Positions 7,054 through 12,865 of a stretch of DNA of 12,865 bases are shown piece by piece. The stretch is taken from assembly GCA_045114175.1 (NCBI GenBank), contig JBGUJZ010000005.1, forward strand, positions 1 through 12,865. Direction: 5' to 3'. Source of the DNA: Cacconaster sp045114175. Lineage in GTDB: Bacteria > Bacteroidota > Bacteroidia > Bacteroidales > UBA932. A program made the translations under genes and the position numbers. The notes beneath the pieces were generated by a model. It worked only from the letters and a program-made list of their open reading frames with translations. It was not told the origin of the DNA and made no database searches. Every line of letters starts with the position of its first letter. Position 1 is the first letter of the stretch.

Positions 7054-7061
7054 TACCTTTG
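7054..7061 (+). promoter_or_regulatory. -7 promoter element of the small-protein/BspA operon
   Basis: TACCTTTG matches TAnnTTTG in full and lies 25 bp before the ATG at 7087. The surrounding 18 bp (7047-7064, ACATcgCTACCTTTGAAG) match the transposase promoter in inverted orientation at 16 of 18 positions. No good -33 TTG stands at 19-21 nt. Confidence 0.62.
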
Positions 7062-7086
7062 AAGAAAAACATCAACACCATCACCT

Positions 7087-7236
7087 ATGGAAATAAGTCA
7101 GAAATCTACCTACGAGGCACCAACTGCGAAAACTCTCAACGTAAAACCTGCCCGCATCGTTTGCCTATCCGGAGATTTAGGGAACGAAATTGTCGGAACT
7201 AACGGTGTCGGTTATTCAGACGTTGATTTTGACTAA
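7087..7236 (+). CDS. Small 49-residue protein encoded upstream of the BspA-like lipoprotein
   Basis: ATG at 7087 opens a 49-codon frame ending with TAA at 7234-7236. The product begins MEISQKSTYEAPTAKTLNV, has a single cysteine in the central stretch IVCLSGD, and ends in the acidic tail GYSDVDFD. There is no signal peptide or membrane segment. The plan (YEAP near the start, a hydrophobic strand ending in C-x-S-G, a glycine/aspartate-rich tail) resembles short uncharacterised proteins I know from Bacteroidales, often found beside surface-protein genes. The function is unknown. It has its own -7 element and is followed after only 12 bp by the lipoprotein gene, so the two are probably co-transcribed. 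The placement, frame and familiar sequence plan favour a real gene over a chance frame. Confidence 0.65.
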   Translation: MEISQKSTYEAPTAKTLNVKPARIVCLSGDLGNEIVGTNGVGYSDVDFD

Positions 7237-7241
7237 GGAGG
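7235..7241 (+). promoter_or_regulatory. Strong Shine-Dalgarno before the BspA-like gene
   Basis: AAGGAGG ends 7 bp before the ATG at 7249 and overlaps the stop codon of the small protein. Such a full anti-16S match is uncommon in Bacteroidota, where starts usually lie in A/T-rich sequence. It fixes the start of the lipoprotein and suggests translation tied to the upstream small frame. Confidence 0.7.
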
Positions 7242-7248
7242 ACCAGAT

Positions 7249-9801
7249 ATGAAAAAATTATTGTTTGCGGCCTCCATTGTCATCGCATTCGCTACACTTC
7301 TTTCCTGTGAGAAAACTGATCCCAAAACCGCGGGAAATACATCCGGCACAACACAAATAGACGATACTGTCTTTTCAGCTGTCACAGAATGTACAACCCG
7401 GACAACGCTTTCCTCTAACGGCGACGAGACCTACACCGTCTGCTGGACCGTCGGCGACGCCATCAATGTGAACGGCTACAACCTGACACTCATCACCGAA
7501 GACCAGCCCACAGGCTATGGTCCAGGAGAAACTAGGGGCAATTTTTCCGGACCCATCACGCCATCGGCCGGAGGTTCTTCACCCAAATACAAGGCATACT
7601 ATCCCTCATCAATCTTTGGAACTCCGGGAAGCCTCCCTGTGGAACAGGCATATGTCGCGGACAACATCGCCGCTTTTCCAATGTATGCCGAATCGGACAC
7701 GCCATCCCTGTCTTTCCATAATCTTTGCGGAATCATCCGCATCGGCTTGAGAGGCTGTACCAGGAGCGTGGCTTCCATCGCACTGAACGACGTGGACATC
7801 TCTCCTAAGCCGCTCAGTGGCCCATTTACAGTTTCTAGTAATAGAGCGGTTATATCTTCCGGCACAAACGGGACCTCGCTCGTATGTGCTACACCCGTCA
7901 CGCTTAATGAAGACGACTTCACATATTTCCATATCACAGTCCCTGCGGAGACTTACGGAAAACTCCGTATATCCATAACGGATTCAGATGGTGACGTATG
8001 GACCCTCACAGCTATAAACAGCATTACAGTTGAGCGCAGTATGATAACGCCCATCAACCTTTCCAACCCCAACTTCGTCAATCCGGCCGCAAAGATTACC
8101 TATACCACTACGGACGGGAATCCCCTTTCCATTTTCTCTGCTGGTTCAGATGCTTCCGTATTAGGAGACGGGTTAACCGTAGTAAGCCACAACTATTCCA
8201 GCGGTGAAGGGGTCATCATCCTTTCCGGAACCGTAACAAAGATAGGAAACAACGCGTTCGCAAGCCAGAATAAACTACTGACAATCACAATCCCGGAGAC
8301 TGTTACATCTTTGGGAACCTCTGCCTTCAGCGGCGATAATAATATGACAGGCTGCAACTTCCCAGTAGGTCTCACGACTATCGGTAGCCAAGCTTTCCAG
8401 GGATGTCTTGCCTTCGACCCTAAAGACCAATTGGAGCATATTACCTCCTACGGCGGCCTGTCATTCAACAACACGGCTCTGTCCGGAGACCTTGTGATAG
8501 GCCCGGATGTGATATGTGTGGATAATTACGCTTTTAAAAACTCACAGATCTCTTCCGTTACTTTCGAACATACCCCGGCCACTTTCGGCATTTATGTTTT
8601 CCAGGACTGCAGCCTGCTGGAAACGGCCGAATTCCAGGAAGCCGTGAATATCCCGCAATACACATTCGAGGGCTGTTCTTCCCTTGAAGAGGTCATCTTC
8701 GGCTCTACCTGTGGAACCATCGGATCCAGGGCTTTCTGGCACTGTGGCGCCCTGACCACCATATCGGACCTCAGTTCCGTGACTTCCATCGCCGAAAGGG
8801 CTTTCGCCGGAACCGGTTTTACATCGCTTCCCGCTGGCCTGAACCGAACCGGAATCACCTTTGGGCAGTATATGTTTGAAGGCGCTGCACTGTCATCGGC
8901 CGATGTCTCCACCTGGACGGCCATTCCCGCATACTGCTTTATGAATTGCGCTAGCCTTGCATCCGTCACCCTGGGATCTTCGCTCACCACCATTAATGAT
9001 TTTGCTTTCAATGGGTGTTCTTCCTTGAAGACGGTTTCTCTGCCGGCTTCCGTAACGCAGATTAAGCAGCGAGCCTTCGAGAATTCTGGCCTCACGGCTC
9101 TTCCTTCGGGACTTCGAGACGGCATCACGTTGGGTAACTATGTATTCAGTGGGACGAAGCTGACAGTGGTTACATTGCCCGATGCGCTGACCACACTGGG
9201 GAGCAGTAATTATACCTTCTCCAATTGTACATCCCTTACTGAATTCCATCCCAACAAAGTGACTGTAATCCGCGAAGGGTGTTTTAGCGGATGCACATCG
9301 TTGAGCAACTTCGATTTCAGCGACATCACCTCCATTGGCGTGTCGAGTTTTGACAAAACTGCATTCACCAGTATCTCATTGCCTCTGATTACGACCATTC
9401 CGAGTAATGCGTTCAATTCTTGTAGCAGTCTTTCTTCAGTAAGTCTCCCAAATGTTCAGTCGCTTGCCAGCAGAGCTTTCTGGAGTTGTACAAGCCTGAC
9501 GGATATTTCACTTCCCGCCATAGTTTCTATTGACAATCAAGCCTTCGGTTATTGTACCAACCTCAGCACTATTGACCTGGGATCCTCCGTTACGAGTATT
9601 GCCTATAATCCTTTCCACGGCGTATCTTCCATAACGTCCCTGACCGTCCGGGCGACGTCCGTACCCACCCTTGGCGGTATCCTGTGTGTAAGCGGCACCT
9701 TTAATGGCACTATTTACGTTCCCGCAGCCTCCGTTGACAATTACAAGGCCGCCACCAACTGGAGCACCTATGCAGGGCGCATCACGGCCATCGTTGATTG
9801 A
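7249..9801 (+). CDS. BspA-like leucine-rich-repeat (LRR_5) surface lipoprotein
   Basis: This is an 850-residue exported lipoprotein: signal sequence 1-19, lipobox LLSC with cysteine 20, then an acidic, lysine-containing start (EKTD) that may favour surface display. Residues about 40-275 form a beta-rich domain of the fimbrillin-like kind often seen before BspA repeats (RTTLSSNGDETYTVCW, WTVGDAINVNG). From about 281 to 800 run some 21 BspA-type repeats, recognisable by xAFxxCxSL cores such as YTFEGCSSL, FAFNGCSSL and RAFWSCTSL, with several shorter, divergent units. The end (about 815-850: GTIYVPAASVDNYKAA, then WSTYAGRITAIVD) is the usual closing motif of such proteins, so the protein looks complete. 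Relatives bind host matrix or other cells; the ligand here is unknown. It follows the 49-aa frame by 12 bp, and its TGA stop touches palindrome copy 2. Confidence 0.92.
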   Translation: MKKLLFAASIVIAFATLLSCEKTDPKTAGNTSGTTQIDDTVFSAVTECTTRTTLSSNGDETYTVCWTVGDAINVNGYNLTLITEDQPTGYGPGETRGNFSGPITPSAGGSSPKYKAYYPSSIFGTPGSLPVEQAYVADNIAAFPMYAESDTPSLSFHNLCGIIRIGLRGCTRSVASIALNDVDISPKPLSGPFTVSSNRAVISSGTNGTSLVCATPVTLNEDDFTYFHITVPAETYGKLRISITDSDGDVWTLTAINSITVERSMITPINLSNPNFVNPAAKITYTTTDGNPLSIFSAGSDASVLGDGLTVVSHNYSSGEGVIILSGTVTKIGNNAFASQNKLLTITIPETVTSLGTSAFSGDNNMTGCNFPVGLTTIGSQAFQGCLAFDPKDQLEHITSYGGLSFNNTALSGDLVIGPDVICVDNYAFKNSQISSVTFEHTPATFGIYVFQDCSLLETAEFQEAVNIPQYTFEGCSSLEEVIFGSTCGTIGSRAFWHCGALTTISDLSSVTSIAERAFAGTGFTSLPAGLNRTGITFGQYMFEGAALSSADVSTWTAIPAYCFMNCASLASVTLGSSLTTINDFAFNGCSSLKTVSLPASVTQIKQRAFENSGLTALPSGLRDGITLGNYVFSGTKLTVVTLPDALTTLGSSNYTFSNCTSLTEFHPNKVTVIREGCFSGCTSLSNFDFSDITSIGVSSFDKTAFTSISLPLITTIPSNAFNSCSSLSSVSLPNVQSLASRAFWSCTSLTDISLPAIVSIDNQAFGYCTNLSTIDLGSSVTSIAYNPFHGVSSITSLTVRATSVPTLGGILCVSGTFNGTIYVPAASVDNYKAATNWSTYAGRITAIVD

Positions 9802-9909
9802 GGTGGCGGATAAAATCCTGACATTCAGGAAATAAAGAAAAAGTCTATGCTCGATTTCAAGCATAGACTTTTGTTTATTTTACAGATATTCAACCACTTA
9901 ACCGCCACC
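9802..9909. repeat. 108-bp imperfect palindrome, copy 2 (lipoprotein side)
   Basis: It starts GGTGGCGG and ends CCGCCACC, an exact 8-bp outer inverted repeat. The centre has AAGTCTATGCT (9841-9851) pairing with AGCATAGACTT (9860-9870), an 11-bp stem with an 8-base loop. The two 41-bp arms are complementary at about 26 positions. The layout (41-8-10-8-41) is identical to copy 1, with no insertion or deletion, and about 80 of 108 bases agree. It begins on the base after the BspA-like stop codon. The distance between outer edges of the two copies is 3964 bp. I see no target-site duplication outside the pair. Confidence 0.87.
9838..9876. terminator. Possible bidirectional terminator within palindrome copy 2
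   Basis: The central 11-bp stem is preceded by a run of A (9838-9842) and followed by TTTTGTTT (9869-9876), so it would serve as an intrinsic terminator in both directions. It lies between the converging BspA-like gene (plus) and M28 peptidase gene (minus), neither of which has another visible terminator. The terminator role is inferred from structure. Confidence 0.55.
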
Positions 9910-9947
9910 ACCCCCCATCCTGAGCCCCGGCCCCTGCAAACTCCTCG

Positions 9948-11507
9948 CTAATGGTTTGCTACGGAGAGGCCGACGGCGTACATCAGGTGCACGTGGGCAA
10001 GGGTGCCGGAGAAGTCCCAGTCCTCCAGGTATTCGTCGGAGGGCTTGTGATACCAGTCGCTGCGCGGGTACTTGTTCGGACGCGTGGGATCTACGAGATC
10101 GGTACCGAATTCTATCACAACTGCGGGTACGCCTTTCTTGACAAAATTGAAGTGATCCGAGCGGAAAAACCAGCCGTCCGAGTTGTCGTCATTCCATTTA
10201 ATATACCGCCCCTGGGCGCCTGCAGCTGCGATCAAGTAGGGATCCAGCGGGCTATTGCCACCGCCGAGCACCATCACGTCGTGCGTTAGCGGTTCGGGAG
10301 CGATGCAGTCGAAATTGATGCAGGCAGCCGTCTTTTCCATCGGGAAAACCGGGTGCGCGCAGTAGTATTCTGAACCGAAGAGGCCGCTCTCTTCCAGCGT
10401 GGGAATCAGGAAGAGCATCGAGCGGCGCGGCGCCGTAGGAAGGTCCGCAAATCGCTTGGCCAGCAGCAGAACTGCAGCCATGCCGGAGCCATTGTCGGAA
10501 GCGCCGTTGTAGATACGGTCGCCCGTCTCATCAGGCTCACCGAATCCAAAGTGATCCCAGTGTGCGCTGAAGACCACCGCCTCGTCTTTCAAATCACTGC
10601 CCGGAAGGACGCCGCCCACGTTGCAAGTCTCGTTGATTTCATAGCTGACATTCATCACCAGATTGCCCTTAGCGTTCAGCGGAAATGCCTTGAAGCCAGG
10701 ACGTTTAGCAGCTGCAAGCGCCGCCTCGAAATCGGCACCGGCCGCTGCGAAGAGCTTGCGGCAACCCTCCTCGTGAAGCCAGCCTTTCACGGCCAGTTCA
10801 CCGGCATTGCCCGTAGCTTCGTCGTAAAGTGCCAGGTTGCTGCCGGTATGGTTGGCAGCCACATTCCAGCCGTAGCTGGCAGCCGCCGTATTGTGCAAAA
10901 CTAGGCAGCCTGCCGCTCCCATACGCAGCGCCTGCTCAAACTTATAGGTCCAGCGGCCGTAGTAGGTCATATTGCGCCCCTGAAAGAGCCCGGCATCGTA
11001 AAAACCGGGATCGTTCACCATAGCGATAATGATCTTTCCTTTGACATCCACGCCTTCGAAATCGTTCCATCCGAACTCCGGCGCATCGATGCCGAATCCG
11101 CAGAAGATGAACTCCGCATTCTTGAGGTTCACCTTGTCCGTTGCGCGGGCGGTCCAGACCACCAGATCGTTGGGCGAGCTGAGATCCACACGCTTTTTCG
11201 CCCCTTTAATGCGCCAGCGATCCTTCTCGAGCCGGCAGGTTGCCCCCACCGTCTTTACCTTCTGGAACCAACTGCCCTCGAAAGCGGGCTGCAGCCCAAT
11301 GGCGCGCATTTGTGCAGCCAGATAATCCAGGGTAATCTTCTCATATTCCGTCATCGGCATACGTCCGCCGAACTCGTCGGATCCCAAGGTCTTGATCCAG
11401 GAACGCATCAGCGCCTCATCATCGGCCGGCGTGACACGCGGTTGGGCATTGAGCGAAATTGTCACAATGAAAAGAAAGAGAATCAGGAATAGAAATCGAA
11501 CTCTCAT
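9948..11507 (-). CDS. Exported M28-family metallopeptidase (aminopeptidase-like)
   Basis: This 519-residue zinc peptidase has an N-terminal signal peptide (1 to about 21, ending SLNAQ). The M28 active site is complete: H316 and D318 in SAHWDHFG, bridging D338 in NGASDNGSG, catalytic E372 and ligand E373 in TLEESGLFGSE, D400 in INFDC, and H487 in YHKPSDEY. Residues about 130-290 hold a large insert, probably a PA (protease-associated) domain (FCGFGIDAPEFGWNDFEGVD, GKIIIAMVNDPGF, AAGCLVLHN), common in secreted M28 aminopeptidases. The protein probably acts in the periplasm or outside the cell, removing N-terminal residues from peptides; exact specificity cannot be read. The gene has its own promoter whose -33 lies inside the end of umuC. 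It converges with the BspA-like gene across palindrome copy 2. Confidence 0.92.
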   Translation of the reverse strand: MRVRFLFLILFLFIVTISLNAQPRVTPADDEALMRSWIKTLGSDEFGGRMPMTEYEKITLDYLAAQMRAIGLQPAFEGSWFQKVKTVGATCRLEKDRWRIKGAKKRVDLSSPNDLVVWTARATDKVNLKNAEFIFCGFGIDAPEFGWNDFEGVDVKGKIIIAMVNDPGFYDAGLFQGRNMTYYGRWTYKFEQALRMGAAGCLVLHNTAAASYGWNVAANHTGSNLALYDEATGNAGELAVKGWLHEEGCRKLFAAAGADFEAALAAAKRPGFKAFPLNAKGNLVMNVSYEINETCNVGGVLPGSDLKDEAVVFSAHWDHFGFGEPDETGDRIYNGASDNGSGMAAVLLLAKRFADLPTAPRRSMLFLIPTLEESGLFGSEYYCAHPVFPMEKTAACINFDCIAPEPLTHDVMVLGGGNSPLDPYLIAAAGAQGRYIKWNDDNSDGWFFRSDHFNFVKKGVPAVVIEFGTDLVDPTRPNKYPRSDWYHKPSDEYLEDWDFSGTLAHVHLMYAVGLSVANH

Positions 11508-11529
11508 GACAGTTGATTTTTAATATCTA

Positions 11530-11560
11530 CAAAGGTAATTGATTAATGAATCTCGAGCAA
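11530..11560 (-). promoter_or_regulatory. Promoter of the M28 peptidase gene
   Basis: On the minus strand TTG (11560-11558) is followed after 20 nt by TACCTTTG (11537-11530), a correct Bacteroidota -33/-7 pair. It ends 22 bp before the ATG at 11507. The -33 overlaps the last codons of umuC, which shows how tightly the two genes are packed. Confidence 0.72.
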
Positions 11561-12835
11561 CTCGTCCCACTCGGTGGTGTAGCGGGGCGAGGCGTGCTCG
11601 TGGCGGATGCCCTCTGAATAGGGGCCGGCATGCTGGGCAGCCAGGCGCAACAGCTGGGCGGCTGGCGTATTTATGCTGTCCATCAACTGGGAAATCTTAT
11701 TCTCACGCTGGCGGCGTAGCGCTGCGGCAGCAATCTTTTCCGGGTCTTCAAAGAGCGAATGCTCGATGGCCGCGCCCTCGGCCGGAATGATGTCATCTAC
11801 CAGTACGCCAGCGCGTTTATACGCATAGCCGGGCCGAAAGATGCGCGCAGCCGCCTCCATGGCAGCCCCTACAATCTGGTGCGTGCTGCTGGCGGGTTCT
11901 TTCAGCGTGATGCTGAAGAAGGGGCAGTACTGCGGCATCTCGGGCCGGAAGCGGTTGGTGTGCATGAAAACCCCCACTTCGCGCGCCACGGAACCGTCGC
12001 GCCGCAGCTTCTGCGCGCAAATGGCAGCAAAATCGGCCACCCGCAGGCGCAATTCATCGAATGATCCAACCATATTGGCAAACGAGCGCGAGGTGCAGAT
12101 GCTCTTGCGGCTCTCGGGCAGCTCGGCGTTGATGGCCACCCTGCCCTGCAATTCCCGCCAGGTTCGCACCCCGCCTACACCCATGTGTTTCTGGACCCAG
12201 CTTTCGGGCATTTCCACCAGCGCGGTGGCATTGGTAATACCGAGCGAGATCAGCTTGGGGGCACCGCGCCACCCCACTCCCCAAACGTCGCCTATCTCAG
12301 TGAGAGATAACGCTTTCTGGCGCTTCTCGTCACTGTCTATCACGCAGACACCGCGATACCCGCGGTAGCGTTTGGCAAAGCGTGCCGCCACCTTGGCCAG
12401 GGTCTTCGTGGGGGCGATTCCGATGCTCACGGGAATGCCGGTCCAACGGCGGATTTTCCGCACCAGCGCAAGGGCCAGATCGCGCTGCTGCGAAGGGTCG
12501 ATTGCATCCAGATGAAGGAAGGCCTCGTCGATGGAATAGACCTCGAGCGCAGGGTCTGTTTCGCGCAGGATTCCCATCACGCGAGCGGACATATCGCCAT
12601 AGAGCGTATAGTTGGAAGAACGCACCTCCAACTTGCCTGAAGCTACCAGTTTCCGCAGCTGAAAGAATGGGGTTCCCATCTTGATACCCAGCGCCTTAGC
12701 CTCGTTCGAACGCGCCACTGCACAGCCGTCGTTGTTGGAGAGCACGACCACCGGCCGCCCCTCCAGCTGCGGCTGGAACGCCCGCTCGCAGGAGACAAAG
12801 AAATTGTTGCAGTCAACCAGCGCGAAACAAGCCAT
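11543..12835 (-). CDS. umuC: UmuC, Y-family DNA polymerase (Pol V catalytic subunit)
   Basis: This 430-residue protein, close to the usual UmuC length, copies across damaged DNA together with processed UmuD. Its palm carries the Y-family metal ligands: D8 in FALVDCNNFF, and D103 and E104 in VYSIDEAF. UmuC hallmarks include VVVLSNNDGCAVARSNEAKALGI (residues 29-51), SSNYTLYGDMSARVM (73-87) and SIGIAPTKTLAKVAARFAK (137-155). The little-finger region spans about 240-350. The C-terminal UmuC-specific domain (DUF4113 type) ends ASPRYTTEWDEL (415-426). All catalytic residues are present, so it should be active. The start ATG follows the umuD stop by one base (TGAGATG), so the pair forms one operon. 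Its promoter and any SOS operator lie upstream of the window. Confidence 0.96.
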   Translation of the reverse strand: MACFALVDCNNFFVSCERAFQPQLEGRPVVVLSNNDGCAVARSNEAKALGIKMGTPFFQLRKLVASGKLEVRSSNYTLYGDMSARVMGILRETDPALEVYSIDEAFLHLDAIDPSQQRDLALALVRKIRRWTGIPVSIGIAPTKTLAKVAARFAKRYRGYRGVCVIDSDEKRQKALSLTEIGDVWGVGWRGAPKLISLGITNATALVEMPESWVQKHMGVGGVRTWRELQGRVAINAELPESRKSICTSRSFANMVGSFDELRLRVADFAAICAQKLRRDGSVAREVGVFMHTNRFRPEMPQYCPFFSITLKEPASSTHQIVGAAMEAAARIFRPGYAYKRAGVLVDDIIPAEGAAIEHSLFEDPEKIAAAALRRQRENKISQLMDSINTPAAQLLRLAAQHAGPYSEGIRHEHASPRYTTEWDELLEIH

Positions 12836-12836
12836 C

Positions 12837-12865
12837 TCAACGCATCCGTTTGATGATGTAGGTCA
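12837..12865 (-). CDS. umuD: UmuD C-terminal end (partial)
   Basis: Nine codons and a TGA stop (12839-12837) are visible before the window edge, reading TYIIKRMR at the end. This fits the terminal beta strand and basic tail of UmuD/LexA-type S24 peptidases. The immediate position ahead of umuC, with one base between stop and start, supports umuD. The short length makes the call depend mainly on context. Confidence 0.6.

Noticed and set aside
5946..9909. CRISPR array or integron attC array
   Set aside because: There are only two copies, 3.7 kb apart, with genes between them, no cas genes and no integrase; the palindrome ends do not match integron core sites.
5946..9909. Target-site duplication flanking the palindrome pair
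   Set aside because: The bases outside the two copies (ending TGGTGTTA on the left, starting ACCCCCC on the right) do not match; Y1 enzymes do not make such duplications in any case.

Overview
The window looks like a piece of a Bacteroidota (most likely Bacteroidales) chromosome. The case rests on repeated promoter -7 elements of the form TAnnTTTG, two or three of them with a -33 TTG/TTTG 19-20 nt upstream. Most genes lack a Shine-Dalgarno sequence. The gene types also fit: a lipoprotein with BspA-type leucine-rich repeats, an M28 peptidase with a signal peptide, and UmuDC. The genus cannot be decided from the sequence. Most of the window is GC-rich, but the transposase region (about 6.0-7.1 kb) is visibly more AT-rich.

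Layout. (1) At 1-806 (minus) is the N-terminal part of a secreted, porin-like outer-membrane protein. It is divergent from a SulP-family anion transporter with a STAS domain at 915-2636 (plus). Each has its own -7 element in the 108-bp gap. (2) At 2575-5621 (minus) is a two-gene operon: a membrane polyferredoxin fused to a heavy-metal-associated-like (HMA-like) C-terminal region, then a BASS-superfamily transporter. The two are joined by a TAATG stop/start overlap. The transporter gene overlaps the end of the SulP gene tail to tail by 62 bp. (3) At 5768-5842 is tRNA-Val(GAC), with a recognisable promoter and a terminator.

(4) The region 5946-9909 is the accessory part and the most interesting. 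Two copies of a 108-bp imperfect palindrome have identical internal spacing (41-8-10-8-41) and about 74% identity. They bracket a Y1 (HUH) transposase of the REP-associated (RAYT) type on the minus strand, a 49-aa small protein and an 850-aa BspA-like lipoprotein on the plus strand. The transposase stop codon lies inside one repeat, and the lipoprotein stop codon directly abuts the other. The two divergent promoters lie in an 18-bp inverted repeat. This could be a mobile unit in which a RAYT and its palindromes carry a surface-protein gene. That is inference and needs comparative genomics.

(5) At 9948-11507 (minus) is an exported M28 metallopeptidase with complete metal ligands. (6) At 11543-12865 (minus) is a umuDC operon for translesion DNA synthesis: complete umuC and the last codons of umuD.

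No intergenic stretch exceeds 300 bases. The longest gaps (5622-5767, 5843-6041, 6945-7086 and 9802-9947) hold the promoters, tRNA, terminators and repeats listed below.
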